NCBI RefSeq assembly: GCF_965208555.1
Contig: NZ_OZ242342.1
Location: forward strand, 1 to 64,000
Length of the DNA stretch: 64,000 bases
Direction: 5' to 3'
From: Poriferisodalis sp965208555
GTDB taxonomy: Bacteria > Actinomycetota > Acidimicrobiia > Acidimicrobiales > Poriferisodalaceae
Shown: positions 16,779 through 25,454 of the stretch, one piece after another
Layout of the letters: each line of letters starts with the position of its first letter
Position numbering within the stretch: position 1 is the stretch's first letter
Notes under the pieces: model-generated
What the model was told of the DNA's origin: nothing
Databases searched by the model: none
What the model saw: the letters and a program-made list of their open reading frames with translations, nothing else
Translations under genes and position numbers: made by a program

Positions 16779-17864
16779 TCAAGATGCTGAGCTGTCGGCG
16801 GCCAGATCGTTCGTGAGGCTGACGGCTGCTTCGAGCTGCGCCGCTGCACGTCCGTCGGCCACGGCGGCACACGCCATCTCGTATCCCTCGGCGAACCCAT
16901 CGGCAAGGCCCGCGACCACCAAGCCGGCACCGGCGTTGAGCTGAACGATCTGCGCTCTGGGCCCAGTCTCGTCGCCGGCGACGATCGCTCGCAGGATGTC
17001 GGCGTTCTGCTCCGGGCTGCCTCCCCACAGTGCGGCGCGGTTGACGCGTTCCAGCCCGATTGACGGCGGGTCGAAGAGGAACTCATCGGAGATCTCGCCG
17101 TCGCGAACTTCGTAGATGCGCGTGAGATCGGTCAGCGTGATCTCGTCCAGACGGTCTGCGCCGTGAACCACCAGGCAGTGCTCCGACTCCCGTGCGGCGA
17201 GCACACCGGCAACGCGCGGCGCCATGACCGGGTCGCTCACGCCCAGCACCTGCCGCCGGACCTTGGCGGGGTTTGCCAGCGGCCCGAGGAAGTTGAAGGT
17301 GGTGGGCACACCGAGCTCGCTGCGCACCGGACCGGCGAAGCGCATCGCCGGATGGAAGGTCTTGGCGAAGGCGAATCCCAGCCCGATCTCGGAGATGCAC
17401 CGCTCGACCGCCGGACCGCCCAGGCCAATCGCCACCCCGAGCGCTCCCAGGGTGTCGAAGGAACCTGACGACGACGTGGCTGCAACCGAACCGTGCTTGC
17501 ACACCACTGCTCCGGCTGCGGCGGCCACGAACGCCGCCATCGTCGACACGCTGAGCGCGTGCTGCTGCCTGACGGGCGCGCCGCCGCTGCCGACGATGTC
17601 GATAGCGCCATCGGGAGCATGCAGCGGTACGGCGGCATCATGCATCGCGTCGACAAGGCCCGTCAGTTCGGGGACGGAACCGCCCTTCATGCCCAAGGCG
17701 ATGATGAATCCGGCGAGCTGGGCATCGGTGGCGCGCTCGGTGAGGATGCTGCCGAGAGCTGCCCGCGCTACCTCTGGGCTGAGATCGATGCCCGCCACCA
17801 GATCGGTCAAGACGGCCTTCCAGCCGCCGAAGTGATCCAGGGAAGGTGTGGTGACCGCGTTCAC
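16779..17864 (-). CDS. trpD: Anthranilate phosphoribosyltransferase family protein, atypical motifs
   Basis: A 361-residue protein that aligns along its length with TrpD, which joins anthranilate to PRPP in tryptophan synthesis. Family landmarks kept are FHPAMRFAGPVRSELGVPT, FLGPLANPA and the HGADRLDEIT metal-binding segment. Two active-site loops differ: the PRPP loop GTGGD is GSGGA (92-96), and KHGNRA is KHGSVA (123-128), losing the Asn and Arg that contact substrate. It may still be TrpD with drift, or a paralogue with another pyrimidine- or anthranilate-like substrate. No other trp genes are adjacent. The start is GTG 17864. Confidence 0.75.
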   Translation of the reverse strand: MNAVTTPSLDHFGGWKAVLTDLVAGIDLSPEVARAALGSILTERATDAQLAGFIIALGMKGGSVPELTGLVDAMHDAAVPLHAPDGAIDIVGSGGAPVRQQHALSVSTMAAFVAAAAGAVVCKHGSVAATSSSGSFDTLGALGVAIGLGGPAVERCISEIGLGFAFAKTFHPAMRFAGPVRSELGVPTTFNFLGPLANPAKVRRQVLGVSDPVMAPRVAGVLAARESEHCLVVHGADRLDEITLTDLTRIYEVRDGEISDEFLFDPPSIGLERVNRAALWGGSPEQNADILRAIVAGDETGPRAQIVQLNAGAGLVVAGLADGFAEGYEMACAAVADGRAAAQLEAAVSLTNDLAADSSAS

Positions 17865-17909
17865 CCTGTGGAGGCTAGCGATGGGCCTGCAACCGCTTGG
17901 CCGCGAGGA

Positions 17910-18308
17910 TCAGTTGGACGCTGCAGCCGCCTGCGCGTTGCGGGCGCGTGCTGCGGCGCGACGCCGGCGTCGAATGATGCGAACGCGCTCGGCTGCTGTT
18001 TGCCCGCCCCAGACGCCCTCTTTCTCCCGCACCGCAATGGCGTACTCCAAGCACTCGCCCGATACGGCACAAGCGGCGCAGACTGCCTTTGCCTCGAAGG
18101 CGGCCTCGTCATCGCCTGTATCTTCGCTGTCAGGCGGGTAGAAGATCTCGGCTTCGAGGCCCCGGCACGCCGCATGACGCTGCCAGGCGAGCAGATCGGT
18201 GGTGAGGCCGCCGTGCTGGTCCACGACGACCCGTATCGGGTCGGGGCTTGCCGAACGTGCGCTCGCAATCCGTGTGGCGGAGTGTGCCGGTGCTGTGACA
18301 GGAGGCAT
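17910..18308 (-). CDS. WhiB-family iron-sulfur transcription factor
   Basis: A 132-residue WhiB-like protein with the four cluster cysteines C48, C77, C80 and C86 in the spacing C-x28-C-x2-C-x5-C, then the turn GVWGG (98-102) and a basic DNA-contact tail (RVRIIRRRRRAAARARN). WhiB proteins occur essentially only in Actinobacteria and their phages, and act with the sigma factor as redox-responsive regulators. The N-terminal 35 residues before the core are poorly conserved in composition, so a downstream start near residue 28 is possible. It is divergent to a membrane-protein gene, sharing a 68-base gap. Confidence 0.92.
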   Translation of the reverse strand: MPPVTAPAHSATRIASARSASPDPIRVVVDQHGGLTTDLLAWQRHAACRGLEAEIFYPPDSEDTGDDEAAFEAKAVCAACAVSGECLEYAIAVREKEGVWGGQTAAERVRIIRRRRRAAARARNAQAAAASN

Positions 18309-18339
18309 CTGACGCGCAATCTTGCCGATGCGCTTCCGT

Positions 18340-18368
18340 TTGTCAAGACCTTATTGAGCGTTCAGTAT
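18340..18368 (+). promoter_or_regulatory. Possible promoter giving a leaderless transcript
   Basis: TTGTCA (18340-18345) and CAGTAT (18363-18368) are separated by 17 bases. The expected start of transcription falls at or beside the ATG at 18377, so the message would be nearly leaderless, as is common in actinobacteria. The -10 element is a weak match, so this is tentative. Confidence 0.35.
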
Positions 18369-18376
18369 GGAGCGTC

Positions 18377-18820
18377 ATGCGCAGCTTGCTGCAGGTATTC
18401 GGTCGGACGGTCAACCGGCGCGCAGTCCTGCGCGGTGCGTTGGTTTCCACCGGGACGGCGCTGGTGGTGGGTGTCGCGGCCGGGAGCCTGGTGGCGGAAC
18501 GGACCGCAGCGGCATACGCCGTCAACGGCTTGCTGTTCGCGGGATTGATCGCCGGAGGCGCGGTCGCCTCAGCCCACGCAACCGGGCACCCTCTGACCGC
18601 TGCAGTCCTCAGCTCAGGTCCGGTGATGATGCTGGCCGTGGTCGTGCAGCTGATCCGTCGATTCGGCTCGGGCGAAGCAGTGGCGCCGCTCGGTCTCCCT
18701 CTCGTCATGCTGCTGGCGGCATCTCTCGCGACGCTGGGCGGCGTGCTGGCCGGCATCGTGCGGAAGCGCCGGCGGTCGCTGCTCGATACCGAGATGCCAC
18801 GCCCCAAAAAGCGCAGCTAG
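18377..18820 (+). CDS. Four-span membrane protein, unknown function
   Basis: A 147-residue protein with four hydrophobic helices (about residues 21-42, 46-65, 74-94 and 103-127), a basic N-terminus with RTVNRR and a very basic C-terminus ending PRPKKRS. Small four-helix proteins of this layout are common next to regulators in actinobacteria, but I cannot name a family. The ATG at 18377 sits just after a possible promoter. The gene ends about 12 bases before the RNase P RNA. Confidence 0.65.
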   Translation: MRSLLQVFGRTVNRRAVLRGALVSTGTALVVGVAAGSLVAERTAAAYAVNGLLFAGLIAGGAVASAHATGHPLTAAVLSSGPVMMLAVVVQLIRRFGSGEAVAPLGLPLVMLLAASLATLGGVLAGIVRKRRRSLLDTEMPRPKKRS

Positions 18821-18831
18821 CCTTCGAGACT

Positions 18832-19223
<392 letters not shown>

Positions 19224-19256
19224 CCCAGCCGCCTCCGTTGCTGTCGATTCTCTGTC

Positions 19257-19853
19257 TCAGATGCTGAGGTGGGACGTGTCGTTGTAGGACGCGAGCCTCG
19301 GCAGCGGCCCCCGGAAGCCGATGCGGGTGATCTGAGCCTGCGAAACGTGCAGGTGCCACGAGATCTCGTCGGAGGTGCCGAGCGCCCACTTGACTGCTGA
19401 CTTGATCGGCGAAACATGGGTGAACACGGCGACGTGCTGACCGGCGGCCACCGCTGCCAGATCATCGCAGGCCGCGCCCACCCGATCGTTGAGCTGTGCC
19501 AGCGATTCGCCTCCGGGTGGCGCGAAGCCGGTGTCCGCTCGCCAGCGCTGCCATTCGGAGACTCGTATCTCCGAGATCGGCAGCCCGTCCCACTCGCCGT
19601 AGTCCAGTTCGGCCCAGCGTTCGTCGATGGTGATCTCGAGGCCCGCGAGGTCTGCGGTGGCCTGCGCTGTCTGGCGTGCGCGCAGCAGCGGTGAGGAGAT
19701 GATCCGGGCCGGCCGCTGATCGGTTCCGCACAGCGCAGCGGCGATCTCATCGGCTTGCTGCACGCCTGCTTCGTCGAGTTCGTTGTCGACTCGCCCTTGC
19801 AACAGGCCCGCAGCGTTGGCACCCGTGCGCCCGTGGCGCACGAGAATCAGCAT
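19257..19853 (-). CDS. Histidine phosphatase (phosphoglycerate-mutase family)
   Basis: A 198-residue protein of the cofactor-independent acid-phosphatase branch. The phospho-histidine motif is LVRHGRTGANAAGLLQGR at the N-terminus; the second arginine lies in SSPLLRARQTAQ, the acid residue in ELDYGEWDGL and the second histidine in VAVFTHVSPIKS. Substrates in this group range from phosphosugars to nucleotides and cannot be told here. In many actinobacteria a protein of this type follows an RNase H domain and rnpB is close by, but here there is no RNase H fusion. It ends 33 bases from the convergent rnpB. Confidence 0.88.
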   Translation of the reverse strand: MLILVRHGRTGANAAGLLQGRVDNELDEAGVQQADEIAAALCGTDQRPARIISSPLLRARQTAQATADLAGLEITIDERWAELDYGEWDGLPISEIRVSEWQRWRADTGFAPPGGESLAQLNDRVGAACDDLAAVAAGQHVAVFTHVSPIKSAVKWALGTSDEISWHLHVSQAQITRIGFRGPLPRLASYNDTSHLSI

Positions 19854-19878
19854 GGGCGCCCGCGGCGCACGAGGGTCA

Positions 19879-20400
19879 TCAGGATGTTCCTCCGTCCGCT
19901 CCGCGCCGGTACTGCGGTCCTGAACGGTACGCCAAGCGACCAGCTCGCACGAAGTCGGCCCGAGCCGTTCCGTCGTGCGCCATGCCGGTGGCCCGCCAGA
20001 TCCACCAGCAGCCGGCCAGGCCCACTAGCTCCATCGCCACGATGAGCCACGCACCCCGGGCGGCCAGCGGCAGCGACATGTCCGCTGTGGTACCTCCGAA
20101 GGGCCACCAGAATAGGGCTGGCTGCATCCACGCGCCATCGAACACCTGGTGCCAGAAAACACCGATCGGCAGCGCCAGCCAGCGGCGCCGAGCACGCCGG
20201 CGCCCGACGGTCAACAGCATCACCGCAACGAGACCGCACACGGGCAGCGTCAGAGCGTGAGCGAGCGGCGCCCCGCCGCTGGCGACGTGCATCACATCTG
20301 GCAGGAGTGCTCCGGCCACGACGAGACGATGGTCGATCGCGGGATCTCCGAACGTCCAGCGCATCGCCACGAGCGAGGTCGCCACGAACCACAGCAGCAT
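19879..20400 (-). CDS. Membrane-bound YdjM/DUF457-like protein
   Basis: A 173-residue polytopic protein with about four hydrophobic segments. The motifs DHRLVVAGALLPDVMHVAS and WHQVFDGAW place conserved His and Asp residues at the membrane face, as in the YdjM/DUF457 putative metal-dependent membrane hydrolases. Function is not established for the family. It lies 25 bases upstream of the histidine phosphatase gene on the same strand, and downstream of the zinc-ribbon gene. The start ATG 20400 puts a hydrophobic helix right at the N-terminus. Confidence 0.65.
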   Translation of the reverse strand: MLLWFVATSLVAMRWTFGDPAIDHRLVVAGALLPDVMHVASGGAPLAHALTLPVCGLVAVMLLTVGRRRARRRWLALPIGVFWHQVFDGAWMQPALFWWPFGGTTADMSLPLAARGAWLIVAMELVGLAGCWWIWRATGMAHDGTARADFVRAGRLAYRSGPQYRRGADGGTS

Positions 20401-20442
20401 CAGTCCAGTTCCCCTCGCCAGCGCAGCGGCGAATCCACTGGA

Positions 20443-21174
20443 TCAGCGGACGAGCAACGCCCCGCACTGGGGGCATTCGGCGAGTTCGTCGGGATCGAGA
20501 CGTGTGATGCGCTCGTAGTCGACCGAGGGCACCTCCAGATGACATGCGCTGCAGGTGGTGCCGATGAGCCGGCCGAGCACAGGGGCTCCTCGTGCTTCGG
20601 CCCGACGCGCCTCGTACACCGACACGTGCCCGGGATCGGCCATCGCCGCCAGCGTTGCGCGCTGACCGAGCACTTCGTCGCGCTCCCGACCCGCTTCGCT
20701 CTCGGCCTCACCGATGGCTGCGTCGACCGCTTCGATGCGTTCGGCGGCCGCGGACTGGCGTTGCCCAAGACCGGCCCGGGCCTCGCCGAGCGGTTCCAAC
20801 TGCTCCATCAGATCGAGGATCTGATCCTCGATCTCGGTCTGGCGACGGCCGAGCGATGCCGCTTCGGCTGTGAGGGCCTCGGCTTCCTTGGGCGATGTCA
20901 GGTGACTCTCGTACAGCCGCTCGGAGTTGTGGGCACGCTTCGCTTCGATGAGCGCAACCTCGTCTTCGTGGCGGCGCTGCTGGCGTTCCAGATCCGCGAT
21001 CTGACCGTCGAGCGCTCTCGCCTCTGATGCCAGCGCCTGCAGCTCGGCCTCGATGCCGGCGCGGATCTCACGTTCGGGCAGGTGCCCGACGTGATGGCTG
21101 ATCTGGTCGAGCCGTACGTCGAGGTCTCCGATCTGGGCGAGAACCTCGAGCTGGTTCACATTCGATCCGCTCAA
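20443..21174 (-). CDS. Coiled-coil protein with C-terminal C4 zinc ribbon
   Basis: A 243-residue protein: residues about 5-175 form a long alpha-helical hairpin rich in Glu, Arg, Ala and Leu, and the C-terminus has a zinc ribbon with CSACHLEVP and CPQCGALLVR. This is the CdsZ/zf-RING_7 type found next to nif3-like or rnh genes in many bacteria; its role is poorly known and may involve nucleic acid or polymerase contacts. The TTG at 21174 overlaps the stop of the penicillin-binding protein gene and has AGAGGA seven bases upstream; GTG 21159 is the alternative. Both overlap and spacing indicate translation coupled to the PBP. Confidence 0.82.
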   Translation of the reverse strand: MSGSNVNQLEVLAQIGDLDVRLDQISHHVGHLPEREIRAGIEAELQALASEARALDGQIADLERQQRRHEDEVALIEAKRAHNSERLYESHLTSPKEAEALTAEAASLGRRQTEIEDQILDLMEQLEPLGEARAGLGQRQSAAAERIEAVDAAIGEAESEAGRERDEVLGQRATLAAMADPGHVSVYEARRAEARGAPVLGRLIGTTCSACHLEVPSVDYERITRLDPDELAECPQCGALLVR

Positions 21175-23450
21175 TTCTGGTCCTCTTCGGTGCTGGCCGT
21201 CCCGGTCTCATCTGTGCTGCCCGGCGCGACTGACCCGTCAGTATCGCCCACTGTCCCGGTTGCCCGCGCCGCAAGCTCGGCGGCGATCTGGGTGCAGCGA
21301 AGCCATTCGAACCGCGTGTCGCCGTCGCCTGCAGGCACTGCAACTTTGCACAGCGCATCGGGTAAGGGCTCGAATTCGTTGTCATCGGTCGGGCGGACCA
21401 TGCTGCATGGCAGGTCGAACTCGAGCGGCGGCTCCGACGGCGACACGGCAACGGCGATCGAGCAGGTGTCCCCGGACAGGAACAGATACTGGCTGGCCCG
21501 CGGCGGGGGCGGCGCGGCCGCGAATGCTCGCAACTGCGTGCCCTCCAAGGCCCGCCCCATGTAGGCCGACCAGATGCGAGCCGGGATCCAGCCGCCGGTG
21601 GCCCGCCGTTCCTGGATGTCGCCCATCGGAATCTGCTCGTCGGGATGGCCCATCCACACCGCGGTCGACATGTGCGGCGTGAACCCCACGAACCAGGCGT
21701 CATGGAATGACTGGGTCGTTCCGGTCTTGCCCGCCGAGACCTGCCCGCTGGGAAGCTGGGATCGCGTCCCGGTGCCGGATCGCACATTCTCTTCCAACAC
21801 CGACGTCACCCAGTCGGCCGTGCTCGCCGACACCACCCGTCGCCCGTGCGGAACGTGCTCGTAGAGCACCTCGCCGAAGTTGTTCTCGATGCGGGTCACA
21901 TAGAACGGCTCCATCCGCACTCCGCCGTTGGCGAACGTGCCGTACGCCACCGCCTGCTCAAGCGGGGTGATCTCCTGCGCACCCAGCGAGATGGACGGGT
22001 ATGGCAGGTAGCTGCTCTCGCCGGATCTGTTGACCAGCCGATTCGCCATCCCGACCACCTCGTCCAGGCCGGTGATCAAGCCGAGCCGGACGAACGCGCA
22101 ATTGGAGCTGGCAGTCGTCTGTTCCTCCAGTGTGGCCACCCGGCCCGGGCTGTTGGCGAAGTTGCTCACCTCGTAGTCGTCGAGCGGTGGGTTGGGAAAC
22201 ACGCATGGTCCCTGGCCGCTGATCGTGTCGAACGGGTACAGACCGGCACGTTCGATTGCCGCTGCGAGCACGTACGTCTTGAACGAGGATCCTGGCTGGC
22301 GCCGGCCCTGGGTGGCCAGATTGAACTCGGAATCGCTGAAGGCAGGGCCGCCGATGAACGCATGCACCGCCCCGGTCGCCGGATCGACGCTGACGATAGA
22401 CACCTCGAACTCGCCGGTGCCTTCGGGCAGCACTTCTGCTACCGAGGTGCGCATGGCTCGCTGCAATTCGGGACGCAGCGTCGTCCACACCCTCAAACCG
22501 CCGCCGAACACCTGGCTGAAGCGAGTCTGGTAGGTGTCCCCCAGCGCGGGATTTGCCAGCAGCGACCGCCGCACCTCCACCAAGAAGTAATCGCGCCGCA
22601 GCGCGACATCGGTGCGCCGCGGCGACAGGTTGCGGCTCGGCAGCGGCCGTCGCTCAAAGGCCTCCCGCTGGATGTCGGTGATGATCCCTGCGTCCACTGC
22701 CTGCTGCAGCGACCTGCTCCGGCGGCGCGTCATCGTGTCGATGTTCTGATCGAACCCGTCAAACATGCCGGGGCTGCGAATCAGGCTCGCGAGAAATGCC
22801 GCGTCACCGACGTCGAGTTCCGAAACGTCCTTGCCGAAGTACGTCTCGGCTCCGGCCTGCAAGCCGTAGGCCCCGTTCCCGAGGTAGACCTCGTTGACGT
22901 AGAACTCAAGGATCTCCTCCTTGGAGAAGTCCTCCTCGAGCCGTGCCGCAATCACCGCCTCGCGGATCTTCCGGTTGAAGCTGCGCTCGCTGCCCACCAC
23001 GCGCAGCTTGACGATCTGCTGGGTGATGGTGGAGCCGCCCGATGCGATCCCGCCGGCCGACACGTTGGAAACCAGGGCTCGTGCGGTCGCCCGCAGATCC
23101 ACGCCGTTGTGGAGCCAGAACTTGCTGTCCTCCACTGCCACGATCGTGGCAACCACGTCGTCGGGCACCTGGTCCAGCGTGATGATCTCGCGGTCGACGT
23201 CGTTCACCAGGATGCCGATCGGATTGCCCTCGGAGTCGAAGACCTGGGTCCGCTGGGCGCCCGGCCGCAGATCGATGGTGATGTGGTCGCGGTCGCGTTC
23301 GACGGCGTCGAGGGTGCCGGCAACGTGCGGCGCAGAGGCGCGGGCGCCGACCATGACGACGGCTGCGCAGACCGCGATCATCACGGCAAGCAGGGGCAAC
23401 CGGGCGAGCCGGCGGGCGACGTCCACGTTGATCTGCAAGGTACCGGGCAC
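21171..23450 (-). CDS. Class A penicillin-binding protein (transglycosylase-transpeptidase)
   Basis: A 759-residue bifunctional peptidoglycan synthase. A membrane anchor (about 17-36) leads to a GT51 transglycosylase domain with catalytic E107 in VAVEDSKFWLHNG, then GGSTITQQ and YVNEVYLGNGAYGLQ. The transpeptidase domain has the nucleophile motif SSFK in QPGSSFKTYVLAAAIE, SSN in TTASSNCAF, and KTGTT. The C-terminal tail is rich in Thr, Gly and acidic residues. It polymerises and cross-links the wall from outside the membrane. The start is GTG 23450, with the thiamine pyrophosphokinase gene divergent 44 bases away. Confidence 0.93.
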   Translation of the reverse strand: MPGTLQINVDVARRLARLPLLAVMIAVCAAVVMVGARASAPHVAGTLDAVERDRDHITIDLRPGAQRTQVFDSEGNPIGILVNDVDREIITLDQVPDDVVATIVAVEDSKFWLHNGVDLRATARALVSNVSAGGIASGGSTITQQIVKLRVVGSERSFNRKIREAVIAARLEEDFSKEEILEFYVNEVYLGNGAYGLQAGAETYFGKDVSELDVGDAAFLASLIRSPGMFDGFDQNIDTMTRRRSRSLQQAVDAGIITDIQREAFERRPLPSRNLSPRRTDVALRRDYFLVEVRRSLLANPALGDTYQTRFSQVFGGGLRVWTTLRPELQRAMRTSVAEVLPEGTGEFEVSIVSVDPATGAVHAFIGGPAFSDSEFNLATQGRRQPGSSFKTYVLAAAIERAGLYPFDTISGQGPCVFPNPPLDDYEVSNFANSPGRVATLEEQTTASSNCAFVRLGLITGLDEVVGMANRLVNRSGESSYLPYPSISLGAQEITPLEQAVAYGTFANGGVRMEPFYVTRIENNFGEVLYEHVPHGRRVVSASTADWVTSVLEENVRSGTGTRSQLPSGQVSAGKTGTTQSFHDAWFVGFTPHMSTAVWMGHPDEQIPMGDIQERRATGGWIPARIWSAYMGRALEGTQLRAFAAAPPPPRASQYLFLSGDTCSIAVAVSPSEPPLEFDLPCSMVRPTDDNEFEPLPDALCKVAVPAGDGDTRFEWLRCTQIAAELAARATGTVGDTDGSVAPGSTDETGTASTEEDQN

Positions 23451-23493
23451 AGCCGTGCGCCCATGTGCGGCCGCTGGGCATCACACTGGTGTC

Positions 23494-24183
23494 GTGAACG
23501 CGGATGTGTCCGCCGGGAGGCAGCTTGATGCTCGGTGCGTCTGGATTGTTGATGGGGGTCCTCGTGCACCGCGCCGGCTGCCGCCCGGCGAGCCGTCATG
23601 CGTCATCGCCGTGGACCGCGGCCTGGCGCACACGCTTCGGCTGGGACTGCGCCCTCACGTTGTCGTCGGCGACTTCGACTCAATCGACGCCGCGATGCTC
23701 GAGCGAACACGCGACCAGTGGCCTGACCTGGTGGTCAAGCGACATGATCGGCACAAGGCGCACAGCGACCTGGACTTGGCGCTGAGCTTCGCCTGGGGAT
23801 TGGACCCTGCCGAGATCGCGTTGCTCGGCGGCGGGGGCGGCAGGCTCGACCACATGATGGTCTCGGTGACGATGCTGGCACGACCCCAGTACGCGGCGCT
23901 GCCGCTCGCCGCCTATATCGATGCGAGCGTCGCCCGGGCGGCAACCGCCGGCATGGACATGAGGCTGACAACCGACGACGGCAACTTGCTGACGCTGCTG
24001 GCTGTGGGCGGCACCGCAAGCCTGCACACGCGCGGGCTGCGGTGGAACCTGACACCGACGACGCCGCTGGCCAGCGCCGCATCGCTCGGCCTCAGCAACG
24101 AGCTCACTGTGCCGGATGCCGAGATCAGGGTCCAGTCAGGCACCGTGCTGGCGATACAGACACATGGCAAGCCGCTGCCGTAA
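23494..24183 (+). CDS. thiN: Thiamine pyrophosphokinase
   Basis: A 229-residue enzyme that makes thiamine diphosphate from thiamine and ATP. The N-terminus ends a first strand with WIVDGGPR, then CVIAVDRGLAHTLRLG and the metal site VVGDFDSIDA; HKAHSDLDLAL is the D-K-x-x-T/S-D motif variant with His for Asp. The glycine-rich ALLGGGGGRLDHMM and the C-terminal GLRWNL segment follow. GTG 23494 is chosen because it gives a normal N-terminal length. Its 3' end overlaps the next gene, encoding a thiamine-binding-type lipoprotein, which supports a shared salvage role. Confidence 0.88.
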   Translation: MNADVSAGRQLDARCVWIVDGGPRAPRRLPPGEPSCVIAVDRGLAHTLRLGLRPHVVVGDFDSIDAAMLERTRDQWPDLVVKRHDRHKAHSDLDLALSFAWGLDPAEIALLGGGGGRLDHMMVSVTMLARPQYAALPLAAYIDASVARAATAGMDMRLTTDDGNLLTLLAVGGTASLHTRGLRWNLTPTTPLASAASLGLSNELTVPDAEIRVQSGTVLAIQTHGKPLP

Positions 24184-25405
24184 GGGAGCGCCCAGACTCG
24201 CTCGGCGGGCTGGGGCGCTCGCCGCGATCGGGTGCGCCGTCGCGCTCCTGGCGGCCGGGTGCACCGAGACCGGCCAGGGGTCCGCCGCAGTGCGCGTCCT
24301 GACCCATCGTGACTTTCACCTGCCCGCCGAGGCCCTGGAAGCCTTCACGGACGACACGGGCATCGAAGTCGTGGTGTTCCGGGAGGACACGCCCGACGAC
24401 GTCATCGATCTGCTCGAGCGCAGCCGGTCCCATCCGGTCGCTGATGTCGTTGTCGGCATCGACACGTTGGATCTTCAGCACGTCATCGACGCCGATCTCA
24501 CTCAGCCCTACGTGCCCTTGGCACCTGGCCCGCTGGTCGAAGACCTGACAGTGGATGACCATGCACTCACGCCGATCAGCTACGTCGACGCCTGCCTGAA
24601 CTACCTGCCGTCGTTCTACGTGGTGCCCGAGCGGCGCATCGACGAGCTGCCCGACGCCGAGCTGTTGCCGCCCCCGGTGCCCGGCGGTCTCGGCACCCTC
24701 TGGGACCCAGCTCATGCCGACACCGCGGTGATTCCCGATGCCGCTACGAGCAGGATGGGGGTGTACCTGCTGGTCGCGCTCGAACGGCTGCATCCCGAGG
24801 GCGATGACGACGACACGGCACCATGGCCCCAAGTGCTCGACCAGATGCTGAGGTGGGGCACAGAGCTCGCTCCGAGCTGGGAGATCGCGACGTTCGAGCG
24901 CTTCGCCGGCGGGGAGCCGCCGCCAGAGCGGCCGATCAGCCAGGACGAACCCGATCCCGTGACGCTGTCGTCGCTGCGCGGGCGTCGGCCGCTGACCTGG
25001 GGCACGACCGGGCTGCCGTCGGTGTACGCCCAGTACCAGCCCGGCTTGCCTGCTGCACTGGACATCGCCGTTGTGACCGACGACTGCGTCCGGATCGGGT
25101 TCTATGCGGGTGTCGTGGCGGGAGCCCGGAACTCGTCATTGGGCGGACGGCTGATCGACGCCATGGGTGAACCGCTGTTCCAGTTCGGCGTGAGCGATCG
25201 CTTCGGCTCGAGACCGGCCCGCAGCGACATCGTGAGCACACCTGAGTGGAACGAGTTCGGGGTGAGCGTGCACCCGTACCGGCCTGATCCCGCCTATGTC
25301 GGTGCCAACTGGAAGCAGTGGCAGCTCACCTGGAGCCAGGTGGTGCGTAACTTCGAAACCGGTCCGCCGCCCCCGGAACCTGAAGTGACCGTGACCCTTC
25401 CCTAA
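24164..25405 (+). CDS. Thiamine-type ABC substrate-binding lipoprotein
   Basis: A 413-residue periplasmic-binding-fold lipoprotein with a signal and lipobox LLAAGC (C33). Segments such as VRVLTHRDFHLP, ADVVVGIDTLDL, and TPISYVDACLNYLP follow the pattern of ThiB/TbpA proteins, which capture thiamine for an ABC importer. The start at ATG 24164 lies inside the end of the thiamine pyrophosphokinase gene. No permease or ATPase gene follows, so the rest of the transporter must be elsewhere; an orphan ABC ATPase of the ThiQ/FbpC type lies at 55938. A ferric-iron substrate is the main alternative. Confidence 0.75.
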   Translation: MASRCRKGAPRLARRAGALAAIGCAVALLAAGCTETGQGSAAVRVLTHRDFHLPAEALEAFTDDTGIEVVVFREDTPDDVIDLLERSRSHPVADVVVGIDTLDLQHVIDADLTQPYVPLAPGPLVEDLTVDDHALTPISYVDACLNYLPSFYVVPERRIDELPDAELLPPPVPGGLGTLWDPAHADTAVIPDAATSRMGVYLLVALERLHPEGDDDDTAPWPQVLDQMLRWGTELAPSWEIATFERFAGGEPPPERPISQDEPDPVTLSSLRGRRPLTWGTTGLPSVYAQYQPGLPAALDIAVVTDDCVRIGFYAGVVAGARNSSLGGRLIDAMGEPLFQFGVSDRFGSRPARSDIVSTPEWNEFGVSVHPYRPDPAYVGANWKQWQLTWSQVVRNFETGPPPPEPEVTVTLP

Positions 25406-25454
25406 CGGCCACTGTCACATCGCTCGGGCTAACGCCCCTGTAGCACTCGTCGGC

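Noticed and set aside
23451..23493. TPP riboswitch ahead of the thiamine genes
   Set aside because: No CTGAGA-type core in this 43-base gap, which is too short for the element.
21846..23528. 560-codon plus-strand frame opposite the penicillin-binding protein
   Set aside because: The opposite strand has all transglycosylase and transpeptidase motifs in frame.
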